From: Ardenticatena sp.
Lineage (GTDB): Bacteria; Chloroflexota; Anaerolineae; Ardenticatenales; Ardenticatenaceae
Length of the DNA stretch: 64,000 bases
Assembly (NCBI GenBank): GCA_015487975.1
Contig: WFOS01000037.1
Span: 26,595-90,594, forward strand
Direction of reading: 5' to 3'
The translations under genes were made by a program, and so were the position numbers. Position 1 is the first letter of the stretch. The number at the start of each line of letters is the position of its first letter. This document shows, piece by piece, positions 35,950-43,912 of the stretch. The notes below the pieces were generated by a model. It searched no databases. It was not told the origin of the DNA and saw only the letters and a list, made by a program, of their open reading frames with translations.

Positions 35950-36913
35950 GAGAACCCTCCGTTTGTGTATGCGGGGTAGCCGAGCATGGGTGCAGGAATC
36001 GTTCTAGCGTCTCGTGCCGCCAGTGCGCCCAGGGGGCCGGGTCGGTACGCAGATACTCGCTGAACAGCGCTGCGAAGTGTCTGAGTGGTGCGTCGAGTGG
36101 TGTCGAGCGGGTGATATCGATGGGCGCATGCATGACCATGTCGTAGCCGATACGCCGCCGACGGAAGAAGAATGGGACGATGGGCAGGTTCAGCCACTGG
36201 GCGAGCCGCACCGGGCCTGTTTTGAGCCGCAAGGTGTTGTCCAAAAAGGGGATTGTGGCTACGTTGGGTGGTTGCAGGCTGGCGGTCTCTTCATCCAGCG
36301 CGTCCCCCAGAAGCATCAACGCTTTGCCGGTGCGCACCGCGTGGAGCAGGCGGCGTTGCGGCAGGCCATCGATGGTGAGAATGTCGAATGTCTCTGCCAC
36401 ATGGTTGCGAATGGGATACACGACGCGGCGATACGCCCACGAGGCGTTGGCAGGCATATCGGACCCTAGAACCCCAAGTGTGGGAATGTTGTGATGTTGG
36501 AGCATGCGCATCACCGGGTATCCATTCAGCCCGTAGTGCGCCCCCATCAAGATGAAACTTTGCCCCCGTTCTACAAAGGAGCGGATGTGTTCCAGCCCGA
36601 TGGGGGTTGCCAGGCGGCTCAATTCGTGTGCGTGCAATTTGGGCAACATGTCGTTGAGCAACTTGTTGTAGGCAACTTCGCGAAAAAGATCGCGGGCCAG
36701 GGCGTCGGTGTCGGAGCGTCCCAACCCACGCGCCATGTTGCGGCGTGTGTGGGCGGCGTCGGCACGTGATGTGGTGTACCACATGTCACCCAACAGGCGT
36801 GCGATACGGGCAGCCCGTGAAAGCCGATGACGTATCGGCATGGCATGCCACGCAAGTGCGACGCCCGCAAAGGCAAGATGGGGAAGGTCGGACACATGGA
36901 ACAAACGGTTCAT
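35924..36913 (-). CDS. lysophospholipid/Kdo2-lipid-A-type acyltransferase (LpxL/HtrB-like)
   Basis: 329 aa. The LpxL-type acyltransferase pattern is seen: RNMARGL...LARDLFRE, GQSFILMGAHYGLNGYPV (catalytic His region, here GAHYG), KALMLLGDALDEE, RLKTGPVRLAQWLNLPIVPFFFRR. In polysaccharide loci such enzymes acylate a sugar or a lipid carrier using acyl-ACP or acyl-CoA. A carrier protein is encoded two genes upstream, so it is a candidate for moving the carrier-bound acyl (possibly pyrrolyl) group to a sugar; that link is inference. ATG overlaps the deacetylase stop (ATGA). A hydrophobic N-terminal stretch may anchor it. Confidence 0.8.
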   Translation of the reverse strand: MNRLFHVSDLPHLAFAGVALAWHAMPIRHRLSRAARIARLLGDMWYTTSRADAAHTRRNMARGLGRSDTDALARDLFREVAYNKLLNDMLPKLHAHELSRLATPIGLEHIRSFVERGQSFILMGAHYGLNGYPVMRMLQHHNIPTLGVLGSDMPANASWAYRRVVYPIRNHVAETFDILTIDGLPQRRLLHAVRTGKALMLLGDALDEETASLQPPNVATIPFLDNTLRLKTGPVRLAQWLNLPIVPFFFRRRRIGYDMVMHAPIDITRSTPLDAPLRHFAALFSEYLRTDPAPWAHWRHETLERFLHPCSATPHTQTEGSHARRHSPA

Positions 36914-37755
36914 GCGACAGCCTCGCTTCGTGGTTGCAGTACCGGCAACTGTTCGGCGATCGGCGCGAATGCGAATTCGCGTAGCAATGCGTCCAGTTTC
37001 CTGGCGACGGAATGCCGCCCAACGCCTTGCGAGAGCCGTAAGCGCCACGGCACATGGTGAGGAATGCTGGCGAATTCGTCTGGATCGAGTTCGTAGGGGT
37101 GCAGGTAGACAACAGCCGGGATGTCTTCGGTTTCCAGCCGACGAAGAGCGCGGCGGGTGATGGCATAGGGCATGAGCCGAAAGTACCCACCACCAGCCAC
37201 AGGCCAGCGTCGGCCACCCCATTCGATGGTCGAAAGGGGAATTTCCAGCAGCCCGTTGGGCAGGGTATGTGGATGGCGCGGGGCGTCTGGGATGCCGTAG
37301 CGCGGGGTGCGGACTGGAAAGATGCTTGAATCGTAGCACAGTCCGGCCGCATGCACGATGTCGAACGCCCATGGCGTGTCTGCGCGCACGGAGAAATCGG
37401 GGGCGCGGTAGCCTCGCACAGGTTGCCCGGTGCACGCTTCGAGAATGGCAATCGAGCGTTCGAGTTCGTCTTCGAAGGCGTGTGCTCCAATGGCATAGAC
37501 AGGGCGATGCGAATAGCCGTGCGTGGCGATTTCGTGCCCTTCGGTGGCCATTTCAGCCACCAGCGATGGGAACGCTTCGGCAAACATGCCCTGCACGAAC
37601 ATCGTTGCGCGCACGTTGTGGCGGCTTAGGATGTCCAGCAGGCGGCGCATGTTGTCGGCCGCACGTTGCGTGATGGGCAAGTCGAAGTCGAGCGTGGATT
37701 GCGGCCAGTCTTCGACATCGATTGTCAAGAAGTGGGGTACGGCTGCCATGGGCAT
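36910..37755 (-). CDS. polysaccharide deacetylase, XrtA/PEP-CTERM-locus type (DUF3473)
   Basis: 281 aa NodB-fold deacetylase. FLTIDVEDWPQ (first catalytic Asp-Asp), EGHEIATHGYSHR (metal His pair), GYRAPDFSV, then the DUF3473-type tail with GGGYFRLMPYAITRRAL and VVYLHPYELDP. Removes N-acetyl groups from a polymer or lipid-linked sugar. Start ATG 37755 lies 7 bp after the carrier-protein stop; an in-frame ATG two codons later is equally possible. Neighbouring genes are an ACP and an acyltransferase, suggesting exchange of acetyl for another acyl group. Confidence 0.88.
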   Translation of the reverse strand: MPMAAVPHFLTIDVEDWPQSTLDFDLPITQRAADNMRRLLDILSRHNVRATMFVQGMFAEAFPSLVAEMATEGHEIATHGYSHRPVYAIGAHAFEDELERSIAILEACTGQPVRGYRAPDFSVRADTPWAFDIVHAAGLCYDSSIFPVRTPRYGIPDAPRHPHTLPNGLLEIPLSTIEWGGRRWPVAGGGYFRLMPYAITRRALRRLETEDIPAVVYLHPYELDPDEFASIPHHVPWRLRLSQGVGRHSVARKLDALLREFAFAPIAEQLPVLQPRSEAVA

Positions 37756-37762
37756 ACTCGCT

Positions 37763-38008
37763 TCAGATGGGTTGTTTTTGGGCAATGAAGGCTTCCATGT
37801 TGGCAATCGTCTCGAAGTTTTCTTGTAGGACTTCGTGGTCTTCGATGGCGATACCAAAGCGTTCTTCCAGGAACGTAATCAGGCGGAGCAGGGCGAGTGA
37901 GTCGAGGATGCCGCTGGAGACCAGCGATTCATCTGGGGCGATGGGCTCTTTGCGCATGCCCAGCAACAAATCGTCGCGAATGAATTGTTCGATCACTTTG
38001 GCTGTCAT
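37763..38008 (-). CDS. stand-alone acyl/peptidyl carrier protein
   Basis: 81-aa carrier protein with the phosphopantetheine attachment motif GILDSLALLRLI (Ser 37). Holds an acyl or aminoacyl group as a thioester. AAGGAGGATTCAT precedes the ATG. Not next to fatty-acid synthesis genes; instead it is in a locus with a prolyl-AMP-ligase-like enzyme, an acyl-CoA-dehydrogenase-like enzyme and halogenases, so it is a candidate PltL/Bmp1/RedO counterpart that carries proline through oxidation to pyrrole and halogenation. Needs a phosphopantetheinyl transferase from elsewhere. Confidence 0.9.
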   Translation of the reverse strand: MTAKVIEQFIRDDLLLGMRKEPIAPDESLVSSGILDSLALLRLITFLEERFGIAIEDHEVLQENFETIANMEAFIAQKQPI

Positions 38009-38108
38009 ATGAATCCTCCTTCATTCATTGATGATGAGATGGCAACCACTGGATCAGGAATCGGGTTGTTCCAGTGGGGTGATACGAATTCTCGAATGTG
38101 CTCACATC

Positions 38109-39053
38109 TTAGGTTTTTCGGAGCCTGCTGGGATGGTGCCAAAGGTCGTATGCATAGCGGCGTGCCAGTGGCCAAGTTGCCCAGACCAGCCAGTTGGCGT
38201 AGCCTGGCAGAGCCGTTTCCCACGTTCTGTCGGCGCGAATGCGCACGGGCCCAGCACGGCGCATGCGATTGCCGCCAATGCCGTGTCCTCCCTCGAATGA
38301 TGCGTTGGTCCTCAACCGCTGAATGACTGGCTGCATGTCGATGTTCAAGAATCCCCCCAGAGAGAGCAGCGTTGTGACGGGGTCATATGTGAGATCTTCG
38401 TAGCGAATGCGTTTGACCGGAATGTGGGGGAACGTTGTACGGACGCGCTCTACGGCTGCGTGTGCCATCATCCAGCCGACGAGGACGCGCAGCATGGCTG
38501 TGCGGCGTGCGGGGCTGGGGTGCCCCTGTTCCAGTTGGCGGTTCGAGCCGCGGAATGTCGCATAGAGAATGGCACGGGGGTCGCGCACCAGATGGATGAT
38601 GTAGACTGGCAGATGGGTGGTCCGAATGAGTGCCGCGGTGCGTTCGGCGGTGTTGCGCGAGTTTTTGGACGAATCGAGTATCATCCGAGCGCCCGTCTGG
38701 TGCGCAATCGCCTGGAACAGTGTGCGCCAGAGAATACCGTAGGCGGTATCGGCGTTGTGGCGGCCACCAAGCCAGCGTGGTGTTTCGGTGCGGCGGGTCA
38801 GATTTTCGGCTTCGCGCAGGGTGGTGTGCGCGGGCAGATGGCCTAGCACGCCTTGCCAGATCGCGCATTCGGAAAGGGGACGTCCGCACGAGCAGGGATA
38901 ATCGGCCTGAGCGGCCTCGAAGAGCTCGGTGAGTTCACCCGTGCCGAAGATGAGCGGATGGGCGTTGAGCAAGATGTCGAGCAATGTCGAGCCACTGCGC
39001 CCATAGCCCGCGATGTAGATGATGGTTGGTGTGGTAAACGTGTAGGTCTTCAC
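38109..39053 (-). CDS. sulfotransferase family protein
   Basis: 314 aa. IYIAGYGRSGSTLLDILLNAHP is the 5'-phosphosulfate loop, ILDSSKNSRNT and IIHLVRDPRAILYA the 3'-phosphate motif of PAPS sulfotransferases. Contains a CSCGRPLSEC cysteine cluster near residue 53 typical of the bacterial branch often found in exopolysaccharide loci. GTG start with AGGGAG upstream. Substrate is probably a sugar hydroxyl or a phenol of this locus. The 100 bp between it and the carrier-protein gene hold no recognisable gene. Confidence 0.87.
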   Translation of the reverse strand: MKTYTFTTPTIIYIAGYGRSGSTLLDILLNAHPLIFGTGELTELFEAAQADYPCSCGRPLSECAIWQGVLGHLPAHTTLREAENLTRRTETPRWLGGRHNADTAYGILWRTLFQAIAHQTGARMILDSSKNSRNTAERTAALIRTTHLPVYIIHLVRDPRAILYATFRGSNRQLEQGHPSPARRTAMLRVLVGWMMAHAAVERVRTTFPHIPVKRIRYEDLTYDPVTTLLSLGGFLNIDMQPVIQRLRTNASFEGGHGIGGNRMRRAGPVRIRADRTWETALPGYANWLVWATWPLARRYAYDLWHHPSRLRKT

Positions 39054-39065
39054 GACGGCTCCCTT

Positions 39066-40316
39066 TTAGGCTGTCGTAGCAACTTTGGCCTTGGTGTGTA
39101 AGGTGCGGAGCGCTTCCAATCCACGGCGAAGTGCTTGCGATTCATCGAAAAGCCGTCCGGCAAACATGTCGATGAAATCGTCGCGGTAGCGTTGGTGAAC
39201 GAAGAGAGCGAATGCGAGCGGAAAGTCCCAGAACCCATCCACAAGGTCTTGCAAATGATCTTGGGCGCGGGTGCTGATGGCGGCGTAGTGTGCGAAAGGG
39301 TCGTGGGTGTCGCGCTTTGCCCCGTCGAGGAATGCCTGAATGGCTTCGGCCGCGAGTTGGGCTTCTTTCATCGCCATGTAGACGCCGAATGAGAAAATAG
39401 GATCGATGAAGCGATGCGCGTCGCCGATGCAGAGGAAGTTTCGCCCGGTGAAACGGGGCACATTGTACGAAAAGTTAGGAATGGCGCGGACGTCTTCCAC
39501 CAGCGTATCGTCGGTGATGCGGTCGGCGAGGTTGAGGTTCAGTTCACGCAGTTCGCGGCGCAGAAAGTCGGCTTTGGTTTCGCCTTTGGCGGCAACGTAG
39601 GCGCCCGGTGCGGTTACGCCTACACTGACGATTTCGTCATCCAGCGGGATGAACCAGGCCCAGTGGTGTTTCTCGCCGTAGAAAATCAATGTGTCATCGG
39701 GGTATTCGCCTCCACGCACAGGGTTGGCGATTTGCGAAAAGATTGCGACCTGTTTGGCATAGCGCCCGGGCACGCGTGGAGCGGCAACGCCCTGACGTGA
39801 CAGAAACGTGCCCAACCCAGAAGCATCCACCACTACCTCGGCGAAAATGTCTAGCATGTGGTGGCTCTCGTGGGGGCGGACCTGCACACCCACTACGTCG
39901 TCTTGCGCATTGCGCAAGACGCCCACGGCTTCACCCTGCATGTATTCGGCTCCCAGGGCGCGCGCGTGGTCGAGGAGCATGGTATCGAAGTTGCTTCGGC
40001 GTACTTGCCACGTGGTCGAATCAACCAGGGTGTCACCTTCGCGCCGCATGACAGGAACATACCAGGAAGTGGCCCCTGTGGGGCCAAACACTTCGACGCC
40101 ATGCTTGACAGGGTAGCGTCGGCGTTCCATCTCACCCGCTAACCCTAGGTCTCGGATAATGGCACCGCATTCGCCCGTGAGTGATTCACCGATGTGATAG
40201 CGCGGAAAGCGCTCTTTTTCGATGATGAGACACCTGATGCCGGCACGACGCAGATAGGTAGCAGCGGTGGAACCGCCCGGCCCAGCGCCAATGATGACAA
40301 CATCTGTTCGTTTCAT
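39066..40316 (-). CDS. flavin-dependent halogenase-like protein (paralogue 2, PltA/Bmp2-type candidate)
   Basis: 416-aa flavoprotein with all main halogenase marks: GAGPGGSTAA (about 10-19), FPRYHIGESL (38-47), YPVKHGVEVF (candidate catalytic Lys, about 71), HHWAWFIPL (WxWxIP, about 213) and GDAHRFIDPIFSFGV (FxDPxxSxG, about 295). It directly follows the adenylation gene (4-bp overlap) and lies near a carrier protein, as in pyrrole-halogenating pathways where the enzyme acts on pyrrolyl-S-carrier protein. Chlorination versus bromination cannot be told. Non-halogenating monooxygenases of the same fold are the main alternative. Confidence 0.78.
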   Translation of the reverse strand: MKRTDVVIIGAGPGGSTAATYLRRAGIRCLIIEKERFPRYHIGESLTGECGAIIRDLGLAGEMERRRYPVKHGVEVFGPTGATSWYVPVMRREGDTLVDSTTWQVRRSNFDTMLLDHARALGAEYMQGEAVGVLRNAQDDVVGVQVRPHESHHMLDIFAEVVVDASGLGTFLSRQGVAAPRVPGRYAKQVAIFSQIANPVRGGEYPDDTLIFYGEKHHWAWFIPLDDEIVSVGVTAPGAYVAAKGETKADFLRRELRELNLNLADRITDDTLVEDVRAIPNFSYNVPRFTGRNFLCIGDAHRFIDPIFSFGVYMAMKEAQLAAEAIQAFLDGAKRDTHDPFAHYAAISTRAQDHLQDLVDGFWDFPLAFALFVHQRYRDDFIDMFAGRLFDESQALRRGLEALRTLHTKAKVATTA

Positions 40317-41932
40317 ACACTTGCTCCTTTGGTTCCCACGGCCATCTTTTTCAGGCCTGTGCGGTCGGTTTTGCCGGTGGATGTTTTGGGCAGGGCTTCC
40401 AGCAGTTCGATACGTTCGGGAATCATGTAGTGCGGCAGGTATTGGGCGCAGTGAGCGCGGACGATCTCGACGCTCAGGTGGTATCCATCTTCGGGCACAA
40501 TGTAGGCATCCAGCCGATTGCCAATGAGGTCGTCGGGCACGGCGACCACCGCGGCTTCTTCGATGTGTGGGTGGGCGTACAGTGCTGCTTCGATTTCGCC
40601 CAGTTCGATGCGGTAGCCACGACTTTTGATCATGTGGTCGCGCCGTCCAATGTACATCCAGTTGGTGCGATCTTCGGCGAGCGTAACGATATCACCTGTG
40701 CGGTACGCTACTTCCTCGAAAAAGGGTTGATACGGATTGCGGACGAAGGCGCGCGCGGTTTTTTCAGGATCACCCCAGTAGCCTTGTGCCACACACGAGC
40801 CGCGTACCCACAGCTCGCCTTCTTCGCCGGGTTCGGTGACAAGCGAACCATCTTCCTTCACGGCGAAGACTTCCATGTTTTCGCATGCCTTCCCAATGGG
40901 AACAGGGCGGGTGCGATCAGGCGCGATGTCGGATTGTTGTACTTTGTAGTAGGTACAGACGTTGGTTTCGGTGGGGCCGTAGAGGTTGTAGTAGTCGGGG
41001 TGGGGCACCATGTGCATGAGGGCGCGTAGGTATTTGATGGGAAAGACTTCGCCCGCAAAGAGCACGAGCCGCAGGGCTGAGAGGTCGTGCTTGCTAAGTT
41101 GCCCGTAGTTGACCATCATCGAGAGGATGGAAGGCACCAGGTAGGTGACGGTGATGCGCTCATCTTGAAGCAGGCGCACCAGTTGCACTGGAAAGACCGA
41201 AAGCTGTTCGGGAACGAGCACGACGGTCGCACCGGCTTTCATCGCGACGAAAATGTCGAACGTCGAGAGGTCGAAATGCAACGGGGCGTGGCTGGTAAGT
41301 CGGTCGTTGGCTTCGATAGCGAAGGTGTCGTAGCACCAGTTGATGAAGGTGAAGATGGTGCGGTGTGAAATCATGACACCTTTCGGGTCGCCTGTCGAGC
41401 CGGATGTGTAGAGGATGTACGCCAGGTCGGTTTCGATGACGCCGAGGTCGGGTGGCGGGGCAGACGACTCGGCCATGATGCGATACCAGGGGACAACACG
41501 CACGCCGCCACCGAGTTGTGCCGGTGCCTGGGCCTCCTGGTCGGCCATGAGCACGGCTTCGATGGGCGTTTCGTATTCCAGCATGGCGTCCAGGTCGCGC
41601 AGTTTGTTGGTAGCGGAGAAGAGAATGCGAATGTCGCAATTGCGGGTGATGTAGGCGAGACGTTTGGCGGGCGCGTTGGGATCGAGCGGTACGTACACAG
41701 CCCCGGCTTTCAGGATGCCGAAAATGGCAATCAGCGAGGCAAACGATTTGTGGACGTAGATCCCCACACGATCACCGCGGCGCACACCTTCGCGGTGCAG
41801 GGCACGCGCCACGCGGTTGGTGATTTCGTCGAGTTGGCGATACGTCAGGCTTTGTTGTTTGAAACGGGCGGCTTCATGATGTGGATAGCGTTGCGCACTT
41901 TCGGATAAAAGATGTTGAATGAGATACGCCAT
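40313..41932 (-). CDS. stand-alone NRPS-type adenylation enzyme, probable L-prolyl-AMP ligase
   Basis: 539 aa ANL-family enzyme. Core motifs: YILYTSGSTGDPKGV (A3), HFDLSTFDIF (A4), NLYGPTETNVC (A5), YRTGD (A7), PKTSTGKTDR (A10 Lys). Reading the ten pocket positions by motif alignment gives D-L-F-Y-L-A-L-V-C-K, which differs at one position from the code I recall for PltF/RedM-type prolyl-AMP ligases (DLLYLALVCK). It would load L-proline on the carrier protein at 37763. Genes for a PltE-like dehydrogenase and a halogenase flank it, which supports the reading. If the alignment is wrong it could be another amino-acid or aryl ligase. Confidence 0.82.
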   Translation of the reverse strand: MAYLIQHLLSESAQRYPHHEAARFKQQSLTYRQLDEITNRVARALHREGVRRGDRVGIYVHKSFASLIAIFGILKAGAVYVPLDPNAPAKRLAYITRNCDIRILFSATNKLRDLDAMLEYETPIEAVLMADQEAQAPAQLGGGVRVVPWYRIMAESSAPPPDLGVIETDLAYILYTSGSTGDPKGVMISHRTIFTFINWCYDTFAIEANDRLTSHAPLHFDLSTFDIFVAMKAGATVVLVPEQLSVFPVQLVRLLQDERITVTYLVPSILSMMVNYGQLSKHDLSALRLVLFAGEVFPIKYLRALMHMVPHPDYYNLYGPTETNVCTYYKVQQSDIAPDRTRPVPIGKACENMEVFAVKEDGSLVTEPGEEGELWVRGSCVAQGYWGDPEKTARAFVRNPYQPFFEEVAYRTGDIVTLAEDRTNWMYIGRRDHMIKSRGYRIELGEIEAALYAHPHIEEAAVVAVPDDLIGNRLDAYIVPEDGYHLSVEIVRAHCAQYLPHYMIPERIELLEALPKTSTGKTDRTGLKKMAVGTKGASV

Positions 41933-41956
41933 AAGAATGCTCCTTCCTCGCTCGAT

Positions 41957-43270
41957 TCAGGCTTGTGGCACTTCGGTGCGGTGGTCGGTGAAGCGACGGG
42001 CTTTCAGATCGAACCGTGGCAGTGTGCCGTATTCGACTGGAATGACGTTGACGCGCAATCCCAATGCATTCCGAATTTCGGCACGTACGGTGTTGGCGAC
42101 CCGTTCCGGTTCGGCGGCTTGCGTTTCAATGCGGATATCGATCTCATCCATCGCACCACGGCGGTAGATGTCCACTGCAAACTCGCCTGCTTCGGGGCAA
42201 AGCCGCACGATGTTTTCGATGGCACTCGGGAAGACGTTGACGCCGCGCACAATTAGCACATCATCCACACGCCCAATGACACCACCCTCGAGGCGCAGGA
42301 ACGTGCGTCCACAGGCGCAAGGTGTGGGGGCTTTGCGCACACGGTCGCCAGTGCGGTAGCGAATCACAGGCATGCCAATGCGCCCCAGGTTGGTGATGAC
42401 CAGTTCCCCTTCGTTGGCCTCTTCGCCCGTGAGGGGGTCGATCACTTCGGCGATGAATTCACCCTCGTTGACGTGCAACCCGTCTTGCGCTTTGCACTCG
42501 AAGCCCCAGGCACCCACTTCGGTGGCGCCAGCGTGGTCGTAGCAGCGGGCGCCCCATCCACGCTGAATGCGGGCTTTGGTGCCGGGCAGGCTGGCGCCTG
42601 GCTCGCCAGCATGGATGGTGATGCGCACGTTGGATGCCGCCAGGTCGAAACCTTCTTGCTCGGCAACTTCGATGAGGTGCATGGCATAGGTCGGCGTGCA
42701 GATGAGCACCGAAATGTCGTTCACAAGGATCGCTTTCACGCGCTGGTAGGATGTCATGCCACCGCCGGGGACGGCCATCGCCCCAATCACACGGGCGCCC
42801 TCGTAGGCGCTCCAAAACCCGATGAAGGGGCCAAACGAAAAAGCGAAGAAAATGCGATCGCGTGCTGTGACGCCAGCGGCACGAAACACAGTTGCCCAGC
42901 ACTTCGCCCACCAGCGCCAGCTTTCTTCGGTGTCGAGAACGCGCAGCGGTTCGCCCGTCGTGCCCGATGTCTGATGGATACGGGTGTAGCGGTGGCGCGG
43001 AAAGGTCAGATTTGTGCCGTAGGGTGGGTGTGCGAGCTGGTCTTGCATGAGCTCGGCTTTGGTAGTGAAGGGCAATCGTTTCAGGTCGTCGAGTGTGCGA
43101 ATGTCTTGGGCATCGCGTAGGCCGGCATCGGCGAGTTTGCGCTGGTAGAAGGTATTGGTGGCGAGTACCTGCTCCAGCATGAGCTGGAACTTGCGGAGTT
43201 GAACTTCGCGCATGGCTTCGAGGCCAAGCGATTCGATGAAGGGGTCAAGATAAGCAGCATCATACATCAT
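41957..43270 (-). CDS. phenylacetate-CoA-ligase-family (PaaK-like) AMP-forming ligase
   Basis: 437 aa. HQTSGTTGEPLRV (P-loop, about 112), GWGARCYDHAGATEVGAWGFEC (A5-like), GELVITNLGRIGMPVIRYRTGDRV and GRVDDVLIVRGVNVFPSAIE are PaaK signatures, with a CACG zinc-type pair. It activates an aromatic acid to its CoA or carrier thioester. The upstream gene encodes a chorismate-lyase-like protein, so 4-hydroxybenzoate is the expected substrate. AAAGGAGGATTTCC before ATG 43270 sets the start. Confidence 0.87.
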   Translation of the reverse strand: MMYDAAYLDPFIESLGLEAMREVQLRKFQLMLEQVLATNTFYQRKLADAGLRDAQDIRTLDDLKRLPFTTKAELMQDQLAHPPYGTNLTFPRHRYTRIHQTSGTTGEPLRVLDTEESWRWWAKCWATVFRAAGVTARDRIFFAFSFGPFIGFWSAYEGARVIGAMAVPGGGMTSYQRVKAILVNDISVLICTPTYAMHLIEVAEQEGFDLAASNVRITIHAGEPGASLPGTKARIQRGWGARCYDHAGATEVGAWGFECKAQDGLHVNEGEFIAEVIDPLTGEEANEGELVITNLGRIGMPVIRYRTGDRVRKAPTPCACGRTFLRLEGGVIGRVDDVLIVRGVNVFPSAIENIVRLCPEAGEFAVDIYRRGAMDEIDIRIETQAAEPERVANTVRAEIRNALGLRVNVIPVEYGTLPRFDLKARRFTDHRTEVPQA

Positions 43271-43286
43271 GGAAATCCTCCTTTTA

Positions 43287-43901
43287 TCATTCATGCCGTG
43301 GGCGAAAATCATGTTCCAAAGGGAAGCGTTCCGTGATCATCATCAACGGGTGCCCATCGGCGATAATGCGGTAGGTGCGTGTCAAAAACGTGTGTCCGAT
43401 GCGGGTTGCCAACGATTCTGGCAATGAGGCGATTCGTTCGCGCCCATACCAGAGGACATCGCGATAACTCTCCACCTGGTCACCCAACAACAAGCGCCCC
43501 AAACTGCCATGGTCGGTATGCAGCCCTTCCTCGACATGTTGCCCCACACGGCTTGGCAGGATGAGCGAGGCGGCGTAGGCGTAAACCGTGCGGCTATAGT
43601 CGCCCACCAACAGCACGGTGCGGCTGATGATGCGCGTACCGGCTTGGGCTGCGAGCCAGGGGTACGCACGTTCCAGCGTGGTGTAGGTTTGCGACAAACG
43701 TTCGACCGAGACCGGTTCCATCATGTAGGCTTCGATGAATTTGGTGACGGTACCGTCGATGACGAGCAACGCCCGCTGAAAGGGCGTCAGCGCCCGCAGG
43801 TTGACGGCTTCGACGTTGGGTGGGCGTTCGTCTTGCGCAAGAAACAGGTTTTGCAACGGGTCGAATGCCTGTGTTGAGGGGATCGTGCGAGACAGTGCCA
43901 T
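43287..43901 (-). CDS. chorismate pyruvate-lyase family protein (DUF98/Rv2949c-like)
   Basis: 204 aa. LLVIDGTVTKFIEAYMMEPVSVERL (about 45-69) with the following RTVLLVGD and YRIIADGHPLMMITERFPLE match the chorismate-lyase family of mycobacterial Rv2949c, which makes 4-hydroxybenzoate and pyruvate from chorismate. With DAHP synthase at 20151 and the PaaK-like ligase next door it forms a short 4-hydroxybenzoate supply line, recalling Bmp6 in marine bacterial bromophenol/bromopyrrole loci. The other common use, ubiquinone synthesis, is unlikely here because no ubi genes are near. Confidence 0.82.
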   Translation of the reverse strand: MALSRTIPSTQAFDPLQNLFLAQDERPPNVEAVNLRALTPFQRALLVIDGTVTKFIEAYMMEPVSVERLSQTYTTLERAYPWLAAQAGTRIISRTVLLVGDYSRTVYAYAASLILPSRVGQHVEEGLHTDHGSLGRLLLGDQVESYRDVLWYGRERIASLPESLATRIGHTFLTRTYRIIADGHPLMMITERFPLEHDFRPRHE

Positions 43902-43912
43902 AGGCGTCTCCT

